Source of the DNA: Halomonas sp. A40-4
GTDB lineage: Bacteria; Pseudomonadota; Gammaproteobacteria; Pseudomonadales; Halomonadaceae
Reading direction: 5' to 3'
DNA length: 64,000 bases
Assembly (NCBI RefSeq): GCF_015767635.1
Contig: NZ_CP065230.1
Location: 930,001 to 994,000, forward strand
In this document: in pieces, positions 43,833 to 53,504 of the stretch
Position numbering within the stretch: position 1 is the first letter of the stretch
Layout: the number at the start of each line of letters is the position of its first letter
The notes under the pieces: generated by a model
What the model was told of the DNA's origin: nothing
Databases searched by the model: none
Seen by the model: the letters and a program-made list of their open reading frames with translations, nothing else
Translations under genes and position numbers: made by a program

Positions 43833-45062
43833 ATGAATCAACCTGTAGACATATCCCAGAGCCTGCCCGATGCCAACGGCCTGTTTGGTAACTTTGGCGG
43901 CCGCTTTGTCGCCGAAACCCTGATGCCGCTGATTCTGGAGCTGCAAGACGAATACACCGCCGCCAAGAACGACCCCGAATTTCAGCGTCAGCTGGCCTAC
44001 TTTCAGGGCGACTACGTGGGCAGGCCCAGCCCGCTCTATTTCGCCGAACGGCTGACCGAGCACTTTGGCGGAGCGAGCATTTATCTCAAGCGCGAAGAAC
44101 TGAACCACACCGGCGCGCACAAGATCAACAACTGCATCGGCCAGGTACTGCTGGCCAAGCAGATGGGCAAGAAGCGCATCATCGCCGAAACCGGCGCGGG
44201 GATGCACGGCGTCGCCACCGCCACCGTGGCGGCGCGTTTTGGTTTGCCCTGTGTGATCTACATGGGCACGACGGACATCGAACGCCAGCAGACCAACGTC
44301 TTCCGCATGAAGCTGCTGGGCGCGGAGATCGTCCCCGTTACCTCCGGCACCGGCACGCTCAAGGACGCCATGAACGAAGCGCTGCGCGACTGGGTCACCA
44401 ATGTGGACGACACCTTCTACATCATCGGCACCGTGGCCGGGCCGCACCCGTACCCTGCCATGGTGCGCGACTTCCAGGCCGTCATCGGCCATGAAACCCG
44501 CACCCAGATGCTGGAAAAGAAAGGCCGCCTGCCGGATTCACTCATTGCCTGCGTGGGCGGCGGCTCGAACGCCATTGGGCTGTTCTATCCGTTCCTGAAT
44601 GACCCTGACGTTCACATGGTCGGTGTGGAAGCGGGCGGCAAGGGCGTCAACAGTGGCCTGCACGCCGCCAGCCTGAACGGCGGCACCCCTGGGGTCCTGC
44701 ATGGCAACCGCACCTATCTGCTGCAAGACGAAGACGGCCAGATTACCGATGCCCACTCGATCTCCGCCGGGCTGGATTACCCCGGTATCGGGCCCGAGCA
44801 CGCCTGGTTGCACGAGCAGAAGCGGGTCGAGTATGTCTCGGCCACCGATGACGAAGCGCTGGAGGCGTTCCAGATCTGCTGCCGCAAGGAAGGCATTATT
44901 CCCGCCCTGGAAACCGCACATGCGTTGGCAGAAGTCGCTAAACGCGCGCCCCAGCTTCCCCGCGAGCACTTGATGGTGATCAACCTGAGCGGCCGTGGCG
45001 ACAAGGACATGACCAGCGTCGCCCATCACCTTGGCGACAAATTCGGAGTGAAAAACGTATGA
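43833..45062 (+). CDS. trpB: Tryptophan synthase beta subunit
   Basis: The 409-residue PLP enzyme condenses indole with serine to tryptophan. PLP lysine K97 lies in HTGAHKINN, and the phosphate-binding loop is GGGSNAIG (about residues 233-240). [18 protein letters not shown] is the usual N-terminal signature. It overlaps trpA by 4 bp, ensuring coupled expression of the alpha2beta2 complex. A GTG just before the ATG is in frame. No other trp genes are present, as is common where trpBA forms a separate TrpI-controlled unit. Confidence 0.97.
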   Translation: MNQPVDISQSLPDANGLFGNFGGRFVAETLMPLILELQDEYTAAKNDPEFQRQLAYFQGDYVGRPSPLYFAERLTEHFGGASIYLKREELNHTGAHKINNCIGQVLLAKQMGKKRIIAETGAGMHGVATATVAARFGLPCVIYMGTTDIERQQTNVFRMKLLGAEIVPVTSGTGTLKDAMNEALRDWVTNVDDTFYIIGTVAGPHPYPAMVRDFQAVIGHETRTQMLEKKGRLPDSLIACVGGGSNAIGLFYPFLNDPDVHMVGVEAGGKGVNSGLHAASLNGGTPGVLHGNRTYLLQDEDGQITDAHSISAGLDYPGIGPEHAWLHEQKRVEYVSATDDEALEAFQICCRKEGIIPALETAHALAEVAKRAPQLPREHLMVINLSGRGDKDMTSVAHHLGDKFGVKNV

Positions 45063-45925
45063 GCGCGAACCAGGACAACGCGATGAATGCCACCGTGAGT
45101 CAGACCATGCACAACCCAACACGTCTTGACCACTGCTTCAGCACACTCAAGCAGCAAAACCGTCCGGCACTGATCAGCTACCTGACCGCCGGCGACCCGG
45201 ATGCCGACACCTCACGCCGCCTGCTGCACGGGCTTCCCGCCGCCGGGGTGGATATCATCGAGCTGGGCATGCCGTTCAGCGACCCCATGGCCGATGGCCC
45301 CGCCATTCAAAAAGCAGCCCAGCGCGCCCTTAACAACGGCCAGACCCAGGCTAAAACGCTGGACATGGTGCGCACCTTCCGCGAACAGGACAGCACCACG
45401 CCGATTGTGCTCATGGGTTACTACAATCCCATTTACCGCTACGGCGTTGAGCGCTTCTTGACCGATGCCGCCCGTGCCGGGGTAGACGGCCTGATCGTGG
45501 TGGACCTGCCCCCCGAACACGACGAAGAACTCTGCCAACCCGCGTTTCGGCACGGCATCGACTTTATCCGTCTGGCCACCCCGACCACCGATGCCAAACG
45601 CCTGCCCCGAGTGTTGGCGAACGCCTCCGGGTTTATCTACTACGTCTCTGTAGCGGGCGTGACCGGCGGCAGTGCCCCCACGCCGGAACGGCTGGAAGCC
45701 TCGGTTTCGCGTCTGCGGGAAGATACCGAGCTGCCCATCGCCGTCGGCTTCGGTATCCGCACCGCCGAGCAAGCGGCAACCATTGGCCGCTATAGCGATG
45801 CGGTGGTGGTGGGCTCCGCACTGGTCGACTGCATCGAACACGCCACGACGCCTGATGACGCTGTAGAGCGGGTGCACGGCCTGGTGAGCGAGCTGGCTGA
45901 AAGCGTGAGGGCGTGCCGGAGTTAG
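45059..45925 (+). CDS. trpA: Tryptophan synthase alpha subunit
   Basis: The 288-residue TIM-barrel subunit cleaves indoleglycerol phosphate. Catalytic E68 is in [12 protein letters not shown] and D79 in [17 protein letters not shown] and AVGFGIRT are the phosphate-binding segments. The first ATG gives an N-terminal extension of about 18 residues over typical TrpA, so translation might start at [11 protein letters not shown] instead; the 4-bp overlap with trpB favours the first. Confidence 0.96.
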   Translation: MSANQDNAMNATVSQTMHNPTRLDHCFSTLKQQNRPALISYLTAGDPDADTSRRLLHGLPAAGVDIIELGMPFSDPMADGPAIQKAAQRALNNGQTQAKTLDMVRTFREQDSTTPIVLMGYYNPIYRYGVERFLTDAARAGVDGLIVVDLPPEHDEELCQPAFRHGIDFIRLATPTTDAKRLPRVLANASGFIYYVSVAGVTGGSAPTPERLEASVSRLREDTELPIAVGFGIRTAEQAATIGRYSDAVVVGSALVDCIEHATTPDDAVERVHGLVSELAESVRACRS

Positions 45926-46032
45926 ATAAGCTGTGATCTTATTGGGCAGCATCACAAAGCAAAAAAGAGCTAATATGGCGAAAAGTTAATAGTTGAGATA
46001 CCTTCAGTCTGAGCCATTCATGAGGTGAGACT

Positions 46033-46257
46033 ATGAACATCCAAGAGCTTGTCAGCGAAGCAGAATCATTACCCGTTGAAGAGCGTGCAAGAGTCGTCGA
46101 TGTGTTGCTGCGTAGCCTCAACTCCCCTGAGGCTGATATCGACAAGCAATGGGTTGATGTTGCCAGTAGCCGCTTAGACGATATACGGGCGGGTAAAGTG
46201 GCTACGGTTTCAAGTGAGCAAGTATTCGCTAACCTTCGGGCAAGGCTCGAGAGATGA
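46033..46257 (+). CDS. Addiction-module antitoxin (PF09720-like)
   Basis: The 74-residue protein has the short antitoxin pattern IQELVSEAESLPVEERARVVDVLLRSLN (about 3-30), followed by a charged C-terminal region. It is the first gene of a two-gene toxin-antitoxin unit and overlaps the toxin by 4 bp. GAGGTGAGA precedes the ATG. Confidence 0.85.
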   Translation: MNIQELVSEAESLPVEERARVVDVLLRSLNSPEADIDKQWVDVASSRLDDIRAGKVATVSSEQVFANLRARLER

Positions 46258-46544
46258 GTGTTCGCTTTCACCCTGAAGCGGAAGCAGAACTAGCTGAAAG
46301 TACAGAGTACTACGAAGCCATTGAACCAGGCTTGGGATGGGACTTTGCGCTTGAGGTATACTCAGCCATCGAGCGTGCACACAGACATCCAGAAGCATGG
46401 ACATTACTGGAGGGTGATATCCGCCGTTCATTGGTACGCCGTTTCCCTTACGGCGTGCTTTATGCTCTTGAGAATGAAGATGTTTTTGTACTTGCCGTTA
46501 TGCCTTTACATCGAGAGCCAAATTACTGGAAGAATCGGCTATAG
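46254..46544 (+). CDS. RelE/ParE-family toxin
   Basis: The 96-residue protein starts VRFHPEAEAELAESTEYYE, the ParE/RelE fold signature, and ends with RRFPYGVLYALENEDVFVLAVMPLHREPNYW, the conserved RRFPY-x-V segment with the terminal strand. It may poison gyrase or cleave mRNA; family placement does not decide. Expression is coupled to the upstream antitoxin. Confidence 0.88.
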   Translation: MSVRFHPEAEAELAESTEYYEAIEPGLGWDFALEVYSAIERAHRHPEAWTLLEGDIRRSLVRRFPYGVLYALENEDVFVLAVMPLHREPNYWKNRL

Positions 46545-46608
46545 GTTAGGTTTCCAATTTCGGGCGCATAAATCCGATGGCTTGGAAGCTTTACGAATAG
46601 ACTTCAGC

Positions 46609-47214
46609 TTAGGACACAAGTGGCACCCAGACATGCTCAACACCAATCGATATCGCCACGGCGACCAGTAGCCCCGCCATCAGCCAGTTGAAGCCCTTCA
46701 CGACCCGCGTGCTTTTAATACGCTCACCCACCAGGCTGCCAATGACCACATAGCTGCCGGGGGCGCCCGCCGCCATGGCGGACAGCCCCAGCGCCCAGAT
46801 CACCAGGCTGACGCCCTGAATGCCCGCCGCCGGAAACTGAAGGGTGGCTATGGGCAGGGTCGCGACGATGGCCTTCGGGTTGAGCAGCTGCATCACCAGC
46901 CCATCGCGAAAGTTCAGCAGGCGCGGTGCATGATCAGGCTCGTCCAAATCCGCGCTGGCGCGGGCAATCTTGACGGCCAAGTAAACAATATAGCTACAGC
47001 CCAGCGCACTCACCAGGATCAGGGCGTTACCGCTGATCCAGGCAGCGCCCGCCCAGCCCAACACCAGCAGGTACACAAGCATGGCCGTTCCCACGCCCAG
47101 GCAAAACCCCACCGACTGTCTGGCCTGGCCATTGATACCTACATTCAGGCCGAGCAGATTCACAGGCCCAGGGGTGTACATGACGCCCAGGGCATAGGCG
47201 ACGATTGCTAACAT
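46609..47214 (-). CDS. LysE-family amino acid exporter, block A
   Basis: The 201-residue protein has five to six membrane helices and the LysE/RhtB signature YTPGPVNLLGLNVGINGQARQSVGFCLGVG (P-G-P at 16-18, conserved G and N). It exports amino acids or related metabolites. It follows the AraC gene on the same strand by 25 bp and is probably its regulatory target. A close paralogue lies at 59110-59724, part of a duplicated block. Confidence 0.9.
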   Translation of the reverse strand: MLAIVAYALGVMYTPGPVNLLGLNVGINGQARQSVGFCLGVGTAMLVYLLVLGWAGAAWISGNALILVSALGCSYIVYLAVKIARASADLDEPDHAPRLLNFRDGLVMQLLNPKAIVATLPIATLQFPAAGIQGVSLVIWALGLSAMAAGAPGSYVVIGSLVGERIKSTRVVKGFNWLMAGLLVAVAISIGVEHVWVPLVS

Positions 47215-47239
47215 GTTGGAACCTCTAAGTGGGGTTTGG

Positions 47240-48070
47240 CTAACGCGTGATATCGCGCTGGTATTGGTGGGGCGTCATGCCGTAGATGCGCTTGAAGCGG
47301 CGATTGAAATGGCTAAGGTCGGCAAACCCAAACCGCAACGCCACCTCATTCAGCGGCGCCCCCTGATCCAGCGCTGCACGGGCCGCATTGATCCGGCAAT
47401 TAATCACGTACTGGTGAGGCGTCATGCCGTAGTGCTGCCGAAACAGCCGCAAAAAGTGGTACTTGGATAAATGCGCAGCCTGGCTGATGTCGTCAAGCGA
47501 CATATCGGTTTCCAGGTGGGCGAGGATATACGCCCTGGCAAGGTCCAGCAGGGCATCCGGCCGTTGCGTGACGCGGCTGGGTTGAACGCGGCCGCCTAGC
47601 TGAACGGTTCGCTCAACCACCTGATAAAGCACATTCTCCTGGTCAATGCAGCTACCGGCCTGGGTACTTACCAAACGGGCCAGCTCGATAATGGCATGGC
47701 GCAGGGGCGCATCCTGAATCAGCGTTTGGTCGGAACGGAAGCCTGTGGCGCTTTCGCGGCCAAGTACCTCGGCGAACAGCGGCGTCACCTGTTCCGGATG
47801 GGCGTACACCATCAGGTAATCCAGCGCCCGCTCACCACCCGAATGCCCGTCGTGGACTTCTTCTGGATTAAACAAAATCACGTTGCCCGGCGGGCTGCGA
47901 TGAAACTGGCCGCCGCTGAAAAAGTCCTGACGCCCGGCCAGCGTCACGCCAAAGGCATATTCCTCATGGGCATGCGGGTCGTAGCTGAAGTCTTCAATGG
48001 CCGCTTTCAGCACCGTTAGCGTCGGCACATGATGACTTTTGAAGAACTTAAACCGGCTGGCGTTGCTCAT
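47240..48070 (-). CDS. AraC-family regulator, block A
   Basis: The 276-residue protein has an N-terminal cupin sensing domain (AHEEYAFGVTLAGRQDFFSGGQFHRSPPGNVILFNPEEVHDG, about residues 33-74) and C-terminal AraC DNA-binding helices (MSLDDISQAAHLSKYHFLRLFRQHYGMTPHQYV). It lies upstream of lysE in the same transcript and divergent from a lipoprotein gene. Its first 76 bp are part of the region identical to the block B copy. Confidence 0.92.
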   Translation of the reverse strand: MSNASRFKFFKSHHVPTLTVLKAAIEDFSYDPHAHEEYAFGVTLAGRQDFFSGGQFHRSPPGNVILFNPEEVHDGHSGGERALDYLMVYAHPEQVTPLFAEVLGRESATGFRSDQTLIQDAPLRHAIIELARLVSTQAGSCIDQENVLYQVVERTVQLGGRVQPSRVTQRPDALLDLARAYILAHLETDMSLDDISQAAHLSKYHFLRLFRQHYGMTPHQYVINCRINAARAALDQGAPLNEVALRFGFADLSHFNRRFKRIYGMTPHQYQRDITR

Positions 48071-48759
48071 GCCGACCTCTCCTGATGAAACCCAACACCT
48101 CGAAACACAGCCCTAGCTTATGCCGACAATGTCACTGATGCTTGTACATAATTGCTCATCGACAGTGCAATGATCGACTATCGTTAGTGAACACCCTCAA
48201 GGGAGTCGGCATGAGAAAACTCTTTTCACTGATGATGGTGCTGGCGTTGGTCGGCTGTGCCGCCATCGAGCAGCAGACGGAGCGTGACGCCCAGCGCGAT
48301 GCCGGTTTGGCCATCCAGGCGGTCTACGAGCAGGCGCTGCCGACGCTGTCCGAGGACAAGCAGCGCCACTTTGCCCAGCGGCTCTACCGCCTGACTGGCG
48401 AGCAGCGCTGGCGGCCCCTCAATCAAGCCTACGGCGAGCGACTACTGACGCGACTCGAGGAGGACATCGTCGGCCTGGCCGAGCCCGGGTACGCGACTGC
48501 CCGCAGCCGGGCGATCGTTGCCGACTACTCCCAGAGCACAGCCAAGCAGCGTGCCCGACGCGCCATGCTGGGGGAGTGGGGGGAGATCGCCTTCGCCCGT
48601 TCGCTGCTGTTCCGGCAGGTTCAGGCCGAGTACCACGGCCTGCTGCCGGCCCTTGAAGATCACGAGCGGGCGTTGGGCTACCAAGCCGAGGTCGCCTGGG
48701 CGCCCTTTTTGACTGACCCCGCGGTGATCGGGATCTATGCCGCTCAGGTGGCCAACTAT
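47995..48759 (+). repeat. 765-bp identical repeat, copy A
   Basis: This stretch matches 60505-61269 with no difference that I could find by eye (constant offset 12510). It covers the first 25 codons of the AraC gene, the whole divergent promoter region and the first 183 codons of the lipoprotein gene. Outside it the copies differ frequently. The repeats are in direct orientation. Confidence 0.9.
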
Positions 48760-49251
48760 ACGTACTTCCTTCACCAGCTAGGCGTGATGGACCTGCGCCG
48801 GGAGGTGGAGGCGGCTTTCCAGCGTCGCTACCCGCCTGATCGAGTCGCCAAGCTCGACGACGCCGAGTACCGTAACTGGCTCTATGGTCTGACCCACTTC
48901 GTCATCGCTGACAGCCGCTACTATCAGCGCAAGGTGGACCCAGAGGTGCACGCTTGGGTGCTGGACGCGCTGGAGCGGGAGACAACCGGCATCTTGGCCC
49001 GCGCCACGGCCGACATCCAAGCCGAGGTGGCAATGGCCTTCCTGCTGGCCGGTCGTGAGGACCACCCGCTGGTGGGCCAGGTCCGTGAGGCGCTGGTAGC
49101 GGCGATAGACCCGGCCAGCGGTATCATTCCCTCGCCCGAAGGGGAAACGGGGCTGGCGGGGGGTGAACACCGCAACGTTCTGGCGATTATGGTGCTGCGC
49201 TGGCCGGGCCGCCTGCATCCCGGCCCCGACCTCTCGGACGCGCCCGGTTGA
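48211..49251 (+). CDS. Conserved lipoprotein of unknown function (DUF3541-like), block A
   Basis: The 346-residue protein has a lipoprotein signal: MRKLFSLMMVLALVGCAAIEQQ with lipobox LVGC (Cys at 16). The mature protein is largely helical with recurrent L-x-x-L patterns. The segment YGLTHFVIADSRYYQR (about 231-246) recalls the DUF3541 family; this is from memory and not certain. Position 17 is Ala rather than Asp, so outer membrane sorting is likely. AAGGGAG precedes the ATG. It is divergent from araC-lysE. Confidence 0.75.
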   Translation: MRKLFSLMMVLALVGCAAIEQQTERDAQRDAGLAIQAVYEQALPTLSEDKQRHFAQRLYRLTGEQRWRPLNQAYGERLLTRLEEDIVGLAEPGYATARSRAIVADYSQSTAKQRARRAMLGEWGEIAFARSLLFRQVQAEYHGLLPALEDHERALGYQAEVAWAPFLTDPAVIGIYAAQVANYTYFLHQLGVMDLRREVEAAFQRRYPPDRVAKLDDAEYRNWLYGLTHFVIADSRYYQRKVDPEVHAWVLDALERETTGILARATADIQAEVAMAFLLAGREDHPLVGQVREALVAAIDPASGIIPSPEGETGLAGGEHRNVLAIMVLRWPGRLHPGPDLSDAPG

Positions 49252-49305
49252 ATTATGCCAATCCGCCTACACTGATGGGATATCAGTTCACCATAAGGAG
49301 GTGCT

Positions 49306-49935
49306 ATGACCACGCTAGTGATTGGTGCGAACGGACAGATTGGCAAACAGTTCTGCGAGCTGGCTCAGCAGGCGGGCACGCCTATCAAGGCGATGCTGCG
49401 CAGTGAAGAACAGTTGCCGTGGTTTAAGGAGCGCGGCATCAAGACCGTGATTGCCGATCTGGAAGGCGATTTTGCCCACGCCTTTGAAGGCTGCGACCAG
49501 GTGGTGTTCACCGCCGGTTCAGGCCCTCACACCGGGCCGGATAAAACTCTGCTGATCGACCTTTACGCGGCCGTTCGTGCGTCGGATATCGCAAGCGAGC
49601 AGGGCCTTTCGCGCTACGTGATGATCAGCGCCATGCGCGCCGAAGACCCCATGCAAGCGCCGGAAAAACTGCGCCCCTACATGGCCGCGAAATTCGCCGC
49701 CGATGCTCATCTGCGCACCAGCGGCGTACCCTATGTCATCCTCAAACCCGGTCGCCTGACGGACGAACCCGCAAGCCAGCAGTTCGCGGATTCCTTGGAA
49801 GAAGCGGGCGATAACCAGATCTCCCGCGCCAACGTCGCCCACGCGCTGCTGCATACCGTGCAAAACGCCAACATTACCAACCAGGAATTCATGCTGTTGG
49901 ACGGCAAACGGCCGATAGGCGATATCATCAAGTAA
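49306..49935 (+). CDS. NAD(P)-binding SDR-like protein, copy 2
   Basis: The 209-residue paralogue of the protein at 39553-40179 shares its N-terminal Rossmann motif LVIGANGQIGKQF and most of the rest. It lies between the lipoprotein and the small anchored protein in block A, a position that is empty in block B. It appears to have been inserted here or lost there. AAGGAGG precedes the ATG. Function is unknown. Confidence 0.86.
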   Translation: MTTLVIGANGQIGKQFCELAQQAGTPIKAMLRSEEQLPWFKERGIKTVIADLEGDFAHAFEGCDQVVFTAGSGPHTGPDKTLLIDLYAAVRASDIASEQGLSRYVMISAMRAEDPMQAPEKLRPYMAAKFAADAHLRTSGVPYVILKPGRLTDEPASQQFADSLEEAGDNQISRANVAHALLHTVQNANITNQEFMLLDGKRPIGDIIK

Positions 49936-50078
49936 CCATCGCCGCCGGCATTGCCCGTCTACTAACCGACACTCCGCCGCCCTGCGTCGCTTACGCGATA
50001 CCAGGGTGGCGGCGTTGCGTTAGGGTCTCCGTTACCACAGGCATCCGCCATCCAAGTTCTGACAATTCGAGAAACGCG

Positions 50079-50408
50079 ATGAAAAAGCTATTATCACTGT
50101 TAGTTGTGCTCGCACTGGGCTATGCCGGGCTCTACGTCTATTACGGCGTGACCGTGAAGCAGGAAGCGCAAGCGCAGTTGGATGAGCGCGGGCTTTCCTC
50201 CGTCAGTGTGGACCACGTCGAGTATGGCCTGCTGGCGCCCATCAGCACCTCCGCGAACATCACCATGACCGTCGCGTACCGCGGCGCTGAAGCCGCGCTG
50301 GACTTGGCCGTGCAAGGCCACCCGGTCTTTTCAGACGAGGTCAGCGTCGAGTTCGACGGCCTTCAGGCGCTGCGCCTGGGCATTGGCTTCGGGCAGGGTG
50401 ACGACTAA
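50079..50408 (+). CDS. Small anchored protein, block A
   Basis: The 109-residue protein has one N-terminal membrane helix (MKKLLSLLVVLALGYAGLYVYYG, about 4-23) and an external domain of about 85 residues ending VEFDGLQALRLGIGFGQ. I know no family. A paralogue with many identical residues lies at 61819-62139, again just after the lipoprotein in the duplicated block. The consistent neighbourhood suggests the two work together at the cell envelope. Confidence 0.7.
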   Translation: MKKLLSLLVVLALGYAGLYVYYGVTVKQEAQAQLDERGLSSVSVDHVEYGLLAPISTSANITMTVAYRGAEAALDLAVQGHPVFSDEVSVEFDGLQALRLGIGFGQGDD

Positions 50409-50437
50409 AACCAGGTGGCCGCCACTTCGCCGCCTCC

Positions 50438-51211
50438 TTAAGCGACGGGCACGGTGCCGCCATCGATCACGTACTCCGTGCCCGTGATGGTGGCCGCCAG
50501 CGGCGACGCCAGAAATCCAATCAGGTTGGCCACTTCCGCAGGTTTAGAAGGACGGCCAATCGGGATGCCGCCCAGCGCTTCCATGATGATCTGCTTGCCG
50601 CCTGCGTAATCGGTCCCTGCGTCTTGGGCAATCCGCTCGGCCAGCGCAACGGCGGCTTCCGTCTCGATCCAGCCCGGCGACACCCGAACCACGCGCACCC
50701 CTTTGGGTGACACCTCTTTTGACAAGCTCTTGCTATAGGTGGAGAGCGCCGCTTTGGCCGCCGCGTAAGCCGTAGTTGATTCGGGGAGGGGAAGTTCACG
50801 CTGAATGGAGGTCACGTGGATAATCACTCCATCGCCCTGGGCTAGCATGCCGGGCAGCAGGGCGCGATCCAGCCGTACGGCAGGGAACAGATTGATGTCG
50901 AGCTCGCGCTGCCACTCTTCCTCCCCAAGGGCCGCGAACCCGCCGCCGGGGGCGGATGAACCACCCAGTACGTGAACGACAATATCCACGCCGCCCAAGC
51001 GATCGTTGACTGCATCGGCCACCGTGGCACAGCCTTCGGCCGTCGTCAGGTCAGCAGTTACAAACAGCTCATCGGGCAGGTCGGCGGGGCGAGTACGGGC
51101 GGTTGTTAGCACTTGCGCGCCTTCCTCGCGAAAGAGAGCCACCGCGGCCGCACCAACCCCTTTGCTGCCGCCGGTGATCAATACGCGTCGCCCGTTCAAG
51201 TTCAGGTTCAT
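50438..51211 (-). CDS. SDR-family oxidoreductase
   Basis: The 257-residue classical short-chain dehydrogenase has cofactor motif [16 protein letters not shown] (about 10-25), the catalytic set S ([10 protein letters not shown]), Y and K in [13 protein letters not shown] (Y about 156, K about 160), and the C-terminal GTEYVIDGG. It starts in a TAATG overlap with the upstream NTF2-like gene, so the two are translated together. The HxlR regulator is divergent from the pair. Confidence 0.92.
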   Translation of the reverse strand: MNLNLNGRRVLITGGSKGVGAAAVALFREEGAQVLTTARTRPADLPDELFVTADLTTAEGCATVADAVNDRLGGVDIVVHVLGGSSAPGGGFAALGEEEWQRELDINLFPAVRLDRALLPGMLAQGDGVIIHVTSIQRELPLPESTTAYAAAKAALSTYSKSLSKEVSPKGVRVVRVSPGWIETEAAVALAERIAQDAGTDYAGGKQIIMEALGGIPIGRPSKPAEVANLIGFLASPLAATITGTEYVIDGGTVPVA

Positions 51212-51546
51212 TAGTGGATCTCCAATGACTGGATTTGCGACTCGGCAAGCTGGAAAGCGTGGTCAAGTTGCACCGGGCTGCCGGGGAAGTTGCCGGTAAC
51301 GGTCGCGGTAACCACCATCGTGTTGCCTTGCTGGGAAACACTGACCGGCTCGACGCTATACTCAATCTTCTCGCGGGTGGCACGCATCCACGCTTGAATA
51401 GCGGTGTGCCCGCGGTGCGTCTCGCCTTCGTCAAACACACAGGCATCTTGAGTGAAGCAATCCGCAATGTGGGAGGCATCCGCACCGTTGCTGATGCTGA
51501 AGTAAGTAGTGATCGCGTCTGGCAGTGACAAGCTCATGATGGTCAT
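51211..51546 (-). CDS. NTF2/SnoaL-like protein
   Basis: The 111-residue protein is a small SnoaL/NTF2-like cone fold: [46 protein letters not shown] (about 9-54). Members are often cyclases, isomerases or chaperoning accessory domains. It is the first gene of the two-gene unit with the SDR. Confidence 0.85.
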   Translation of the reverse strand: MTIMSLSLPDAITTYFSISNGADASHIADCFTQDACVFDEGETHRGHTAIQAWMRATREKIEYSVEPVSVSQQGNTMVVTATVTGNFPGSPVQLDHAFQLAESQIQSLEIH

Positions 51547-51618
51547 CTCTCGTAAGTTAATGTGAGAGAATCTTCTGCCTAGACTGACGCGTTATCAAGA
51601 ACGCACAAAAGCTCACCC

Positions 51619-51993
51619 ATGAGAAAGATTTATACGCCCGCTACCGCCGCAAGCGATGTGGAAAATGTATTAAAAATGCTGGAAGGGCGCTGGAAGCTCA
51701 TTATTCTCTTTCATCTCTTCGATGGAAAAGTGCAGCGCTACTCCGATTTCGAAAAACTCATCCCCGACATCTCCCAGAAAATGCTGGCCCAACAGCTGCG
51801 CCAACTGGAAGCGGATGGCATCGTGGCCCGCAAGGTCTACCCCCAGGTGCCGCCAAAAGTGGAGTACCGCCTCACCGAATGGGGGCAAACGCTCTGCCCG
51901 GCGCTGGATGCCTTGCTGAAATGGGCCGAGCAGAAGGACCACTTCCAACAGCCAGCCGAACAGAACGATCAAGACACCGCCGCCACCCAATGA
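51619..51993 (+). CDS. HxlR-family transcriptional regulator
   Basis: The 124-residue protein has the HxlR winged helix-turn-helix: NVLKMLEGRWKLIILFHLFDGKVQRYSDFEKLIPDISQKMLAQQLRQLEADGIVAR (about 17-72; key residues G-R-W-K, F, I-S-K-x-L). It is divergent from the NTF2-SDR pair across 72 bp and probably controls it in response to a reactive small molecule. The GNAT gene follows 10 bp later. Confidence 0.9.
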   Translation: MRKIYTPATAASDVENVLKMLEGRWKLIILFHLFDGKVQRYSDFEKLIPDISQKMLAQQLRQLEADGIVARKVYPQVPPKVEYRLTEWGQTLCPALDALLKWAEQKDHFQQPAEQNDQDTAATQ

Positions 51994-52003
51994 GAGCCGC
52001 CTA

Positions 52004-52453
52004 ATGCACTACCGCACCATGACCATCAACGACTATGACGCCGCCATTGCCCTATGGAGCGAGAGTGAAGGCGTGAGGATTCGCGACGCTGATTCACGTG
52101 AAGGCATCGAGAAATACCTGCTGCGCAACCCCGGCCTGAGCTTTGTGGCAGAAGTAGAAGGCGAAGGAGATGGAGAAGAAGAGCTGGTGGGAACAATTAT
52201 GGCGGGCCACGACGGTAAGCGTGGTTATGTGCAGCACCTCTCGGTGGCGGATTCTCACCGCCGGTTAGGCATCGCCACACGGCTGGTAAGCCTCTGCCTG
52301 GAAGCGCTCAAGAGCGAAGGCATCCAAAAATCACACCTGATGATTCTTCCCGAGAACGAAGCCGCCCAGACGTTCTGGGCCAATCAGGGCTGGGCGTACC
52401 GATCCGATATTCTGCTCTATTCGTTTGTAAATGGAGATAACGAGAACGTTTAG
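52004..52453 (+). CDS. GNAT-family N-acetyltransferase
   Basis: The 149-residue protein has GNAT motif A VQHLSVADSHRRLGIATRLVSLCLEAL (about 74-100; acetyl-CoA loop R-R-x-G-I-A) and motif B near AAQTFWANQGWAYR. The substrate is unknown. The first ten codons and the leader match the truncated copy at 63094, marking the far end of the duplicated blocks. About 190 bp of gene-free sequence follows. Confidence 0.88.
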   Translation: MHYRTMTINDYDAAIALWSESEGVRIRDADSREGIEKYLLRNPGLSFVAEVEGEGDGEEELVGTIMAGHDGKRGYVQHLSVADSHRRLGIATRLVSLCLEALKSEGIQKSHLMILPENEAAQTFWANQGWAYRSDILLYSFVNGDNENV

Positions 52454-52643
52454 CTGTAGTGCTAGCGCTAGTGCAAGAGACATAACTACAATTATACCTT
52501 GTACGTAACTCTGTAATCATTGCACTGAGTCTCACCCAACCCCACCCGCGTCTTCTAACGATTCTGCGAAGTTTGGGGTCTCAATGGCACCTATTCTTAG
52601 CCACCCACACGCCTTCCCTGGCTCTAAAGATGTCCCTCAATTT

Positions 52644-53504
52644 TCACTGACATATATGGCTGACGAAAGTGGAAACTGGCGGTTGCCGCGCAAGCGTCTC
52701 AGGGCAAATGACCATCAGTTTTTTTGCCAATGCGGCATCACTGACCGGGATGGCACATAAGGTGCCCGCTTGAATCTCCTCTTCGACGCAAGCTGCCAGC
52801 ACCAGTGATACGCCCAGGCCAGCTTTGACAGCCTGTTTAACCGCTTCGGTACTGCCCAGTTGCATTGAAACCTTCGGGAACGGCCCTCTTTCGCCAAAGA
52901 AGTTCGCCAGCAACCGGCCAGTACCTGTTCCGGGTTCACCACCAAGCAAGCTCATTCCGGCAAGGGTTTCCCGGTCTATTTCATGCCAGCCCGCATAGGG
53001 GTGATCTGGTCGGGTAATTAAAACCACGGGTTCCTGTCGCCAATCCATTGCCTGGAAGCCAGGTTTCGGGTTCCACCACTCCATCACCGCAATATCCAGC
53101 TCGCCGCTGGTCAATTGTCTGGCAATGTTTGGATTGTTATCAATCACTAGGTCCAGCTCAGGTACCGTCGGAATGTTCTTGAACGTGCTCACGTAGGGCT
53201 GGAGCATGTAAATACCGATGTTAGAACTTGCCCCTACGCGTAAACGCGTACCGCTAACGACTTCTCGGGCACGCTCGTCCAGTTGCAACATACTAAGCGC
53301 TAGAGGCATAAGCGCCAGGGCTGCTTTGGTGGGCTCGCATCCCGTTTTACTGCGGCGTATCAACAGGGCACCTAGCTGCTCTTCGAGCTTTTGAATGTGC
53401 TGTGAAAGCGTGGGTTGTGCGATACCGAGAGCTTGGGCGGCGGCCTGAAAACGTCGATGCTGAACCAGTGTGGTAAAACTTTTCAGCCAGACCAAGTTCA
53501 GCAT
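52644..53504 (-). CDS. ptxE: LysR-family regulator of the phosphite operon
   Basis: The 286-residue LysR protein (HTH at about 14-40: [34 protein letters not shown]; effector domain from about 85) is the last gene of the ptx operon and overlaps ptxD by 7 bp. In Pseudomonas stutzeri WM88 the matching position is held by ptxE, a LysR-type gene. Its role there is not well defined, since Pho control dominates. Confidence 0.85.
   Translation of the reverse strand: MLNLVWLKSFTTLVQHRRFQAAAQALGIAQPTLSQHIQKLEEQLGALLIRRSKTGCEPTKAALALMPLALSMLQLDERAREVVSGTRLRVGASSNIGIYMLQPYVSTFKNIPTVPELDLVIDNNPNIARQLTSGELDIAVMEWWNPKPGFQAMDWRQEPVVLITRPDHPYAGWHEIDRETLAGMSLLGGEPGTGTGRLLANFFGERGPFPKVSMQLGSTEAVKQAVKAGLGVSLVLAACVEEEIQAGTLCAIPVSDAALAKKLMVICPETLARQPPVSTFVSHICQ

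Noticed and set aside
43764..44492. 242-codon minus-strand frame opposite trpB
   Set aside because: Shadow of trpB. The His- and Val-rich composition is typical of antisense frames in GC-rich genes.
45212..45955. 247-codon minus-strand frame opposite trpA
   Set aside because: Antisense to a certain trpA gene, with no family signature.
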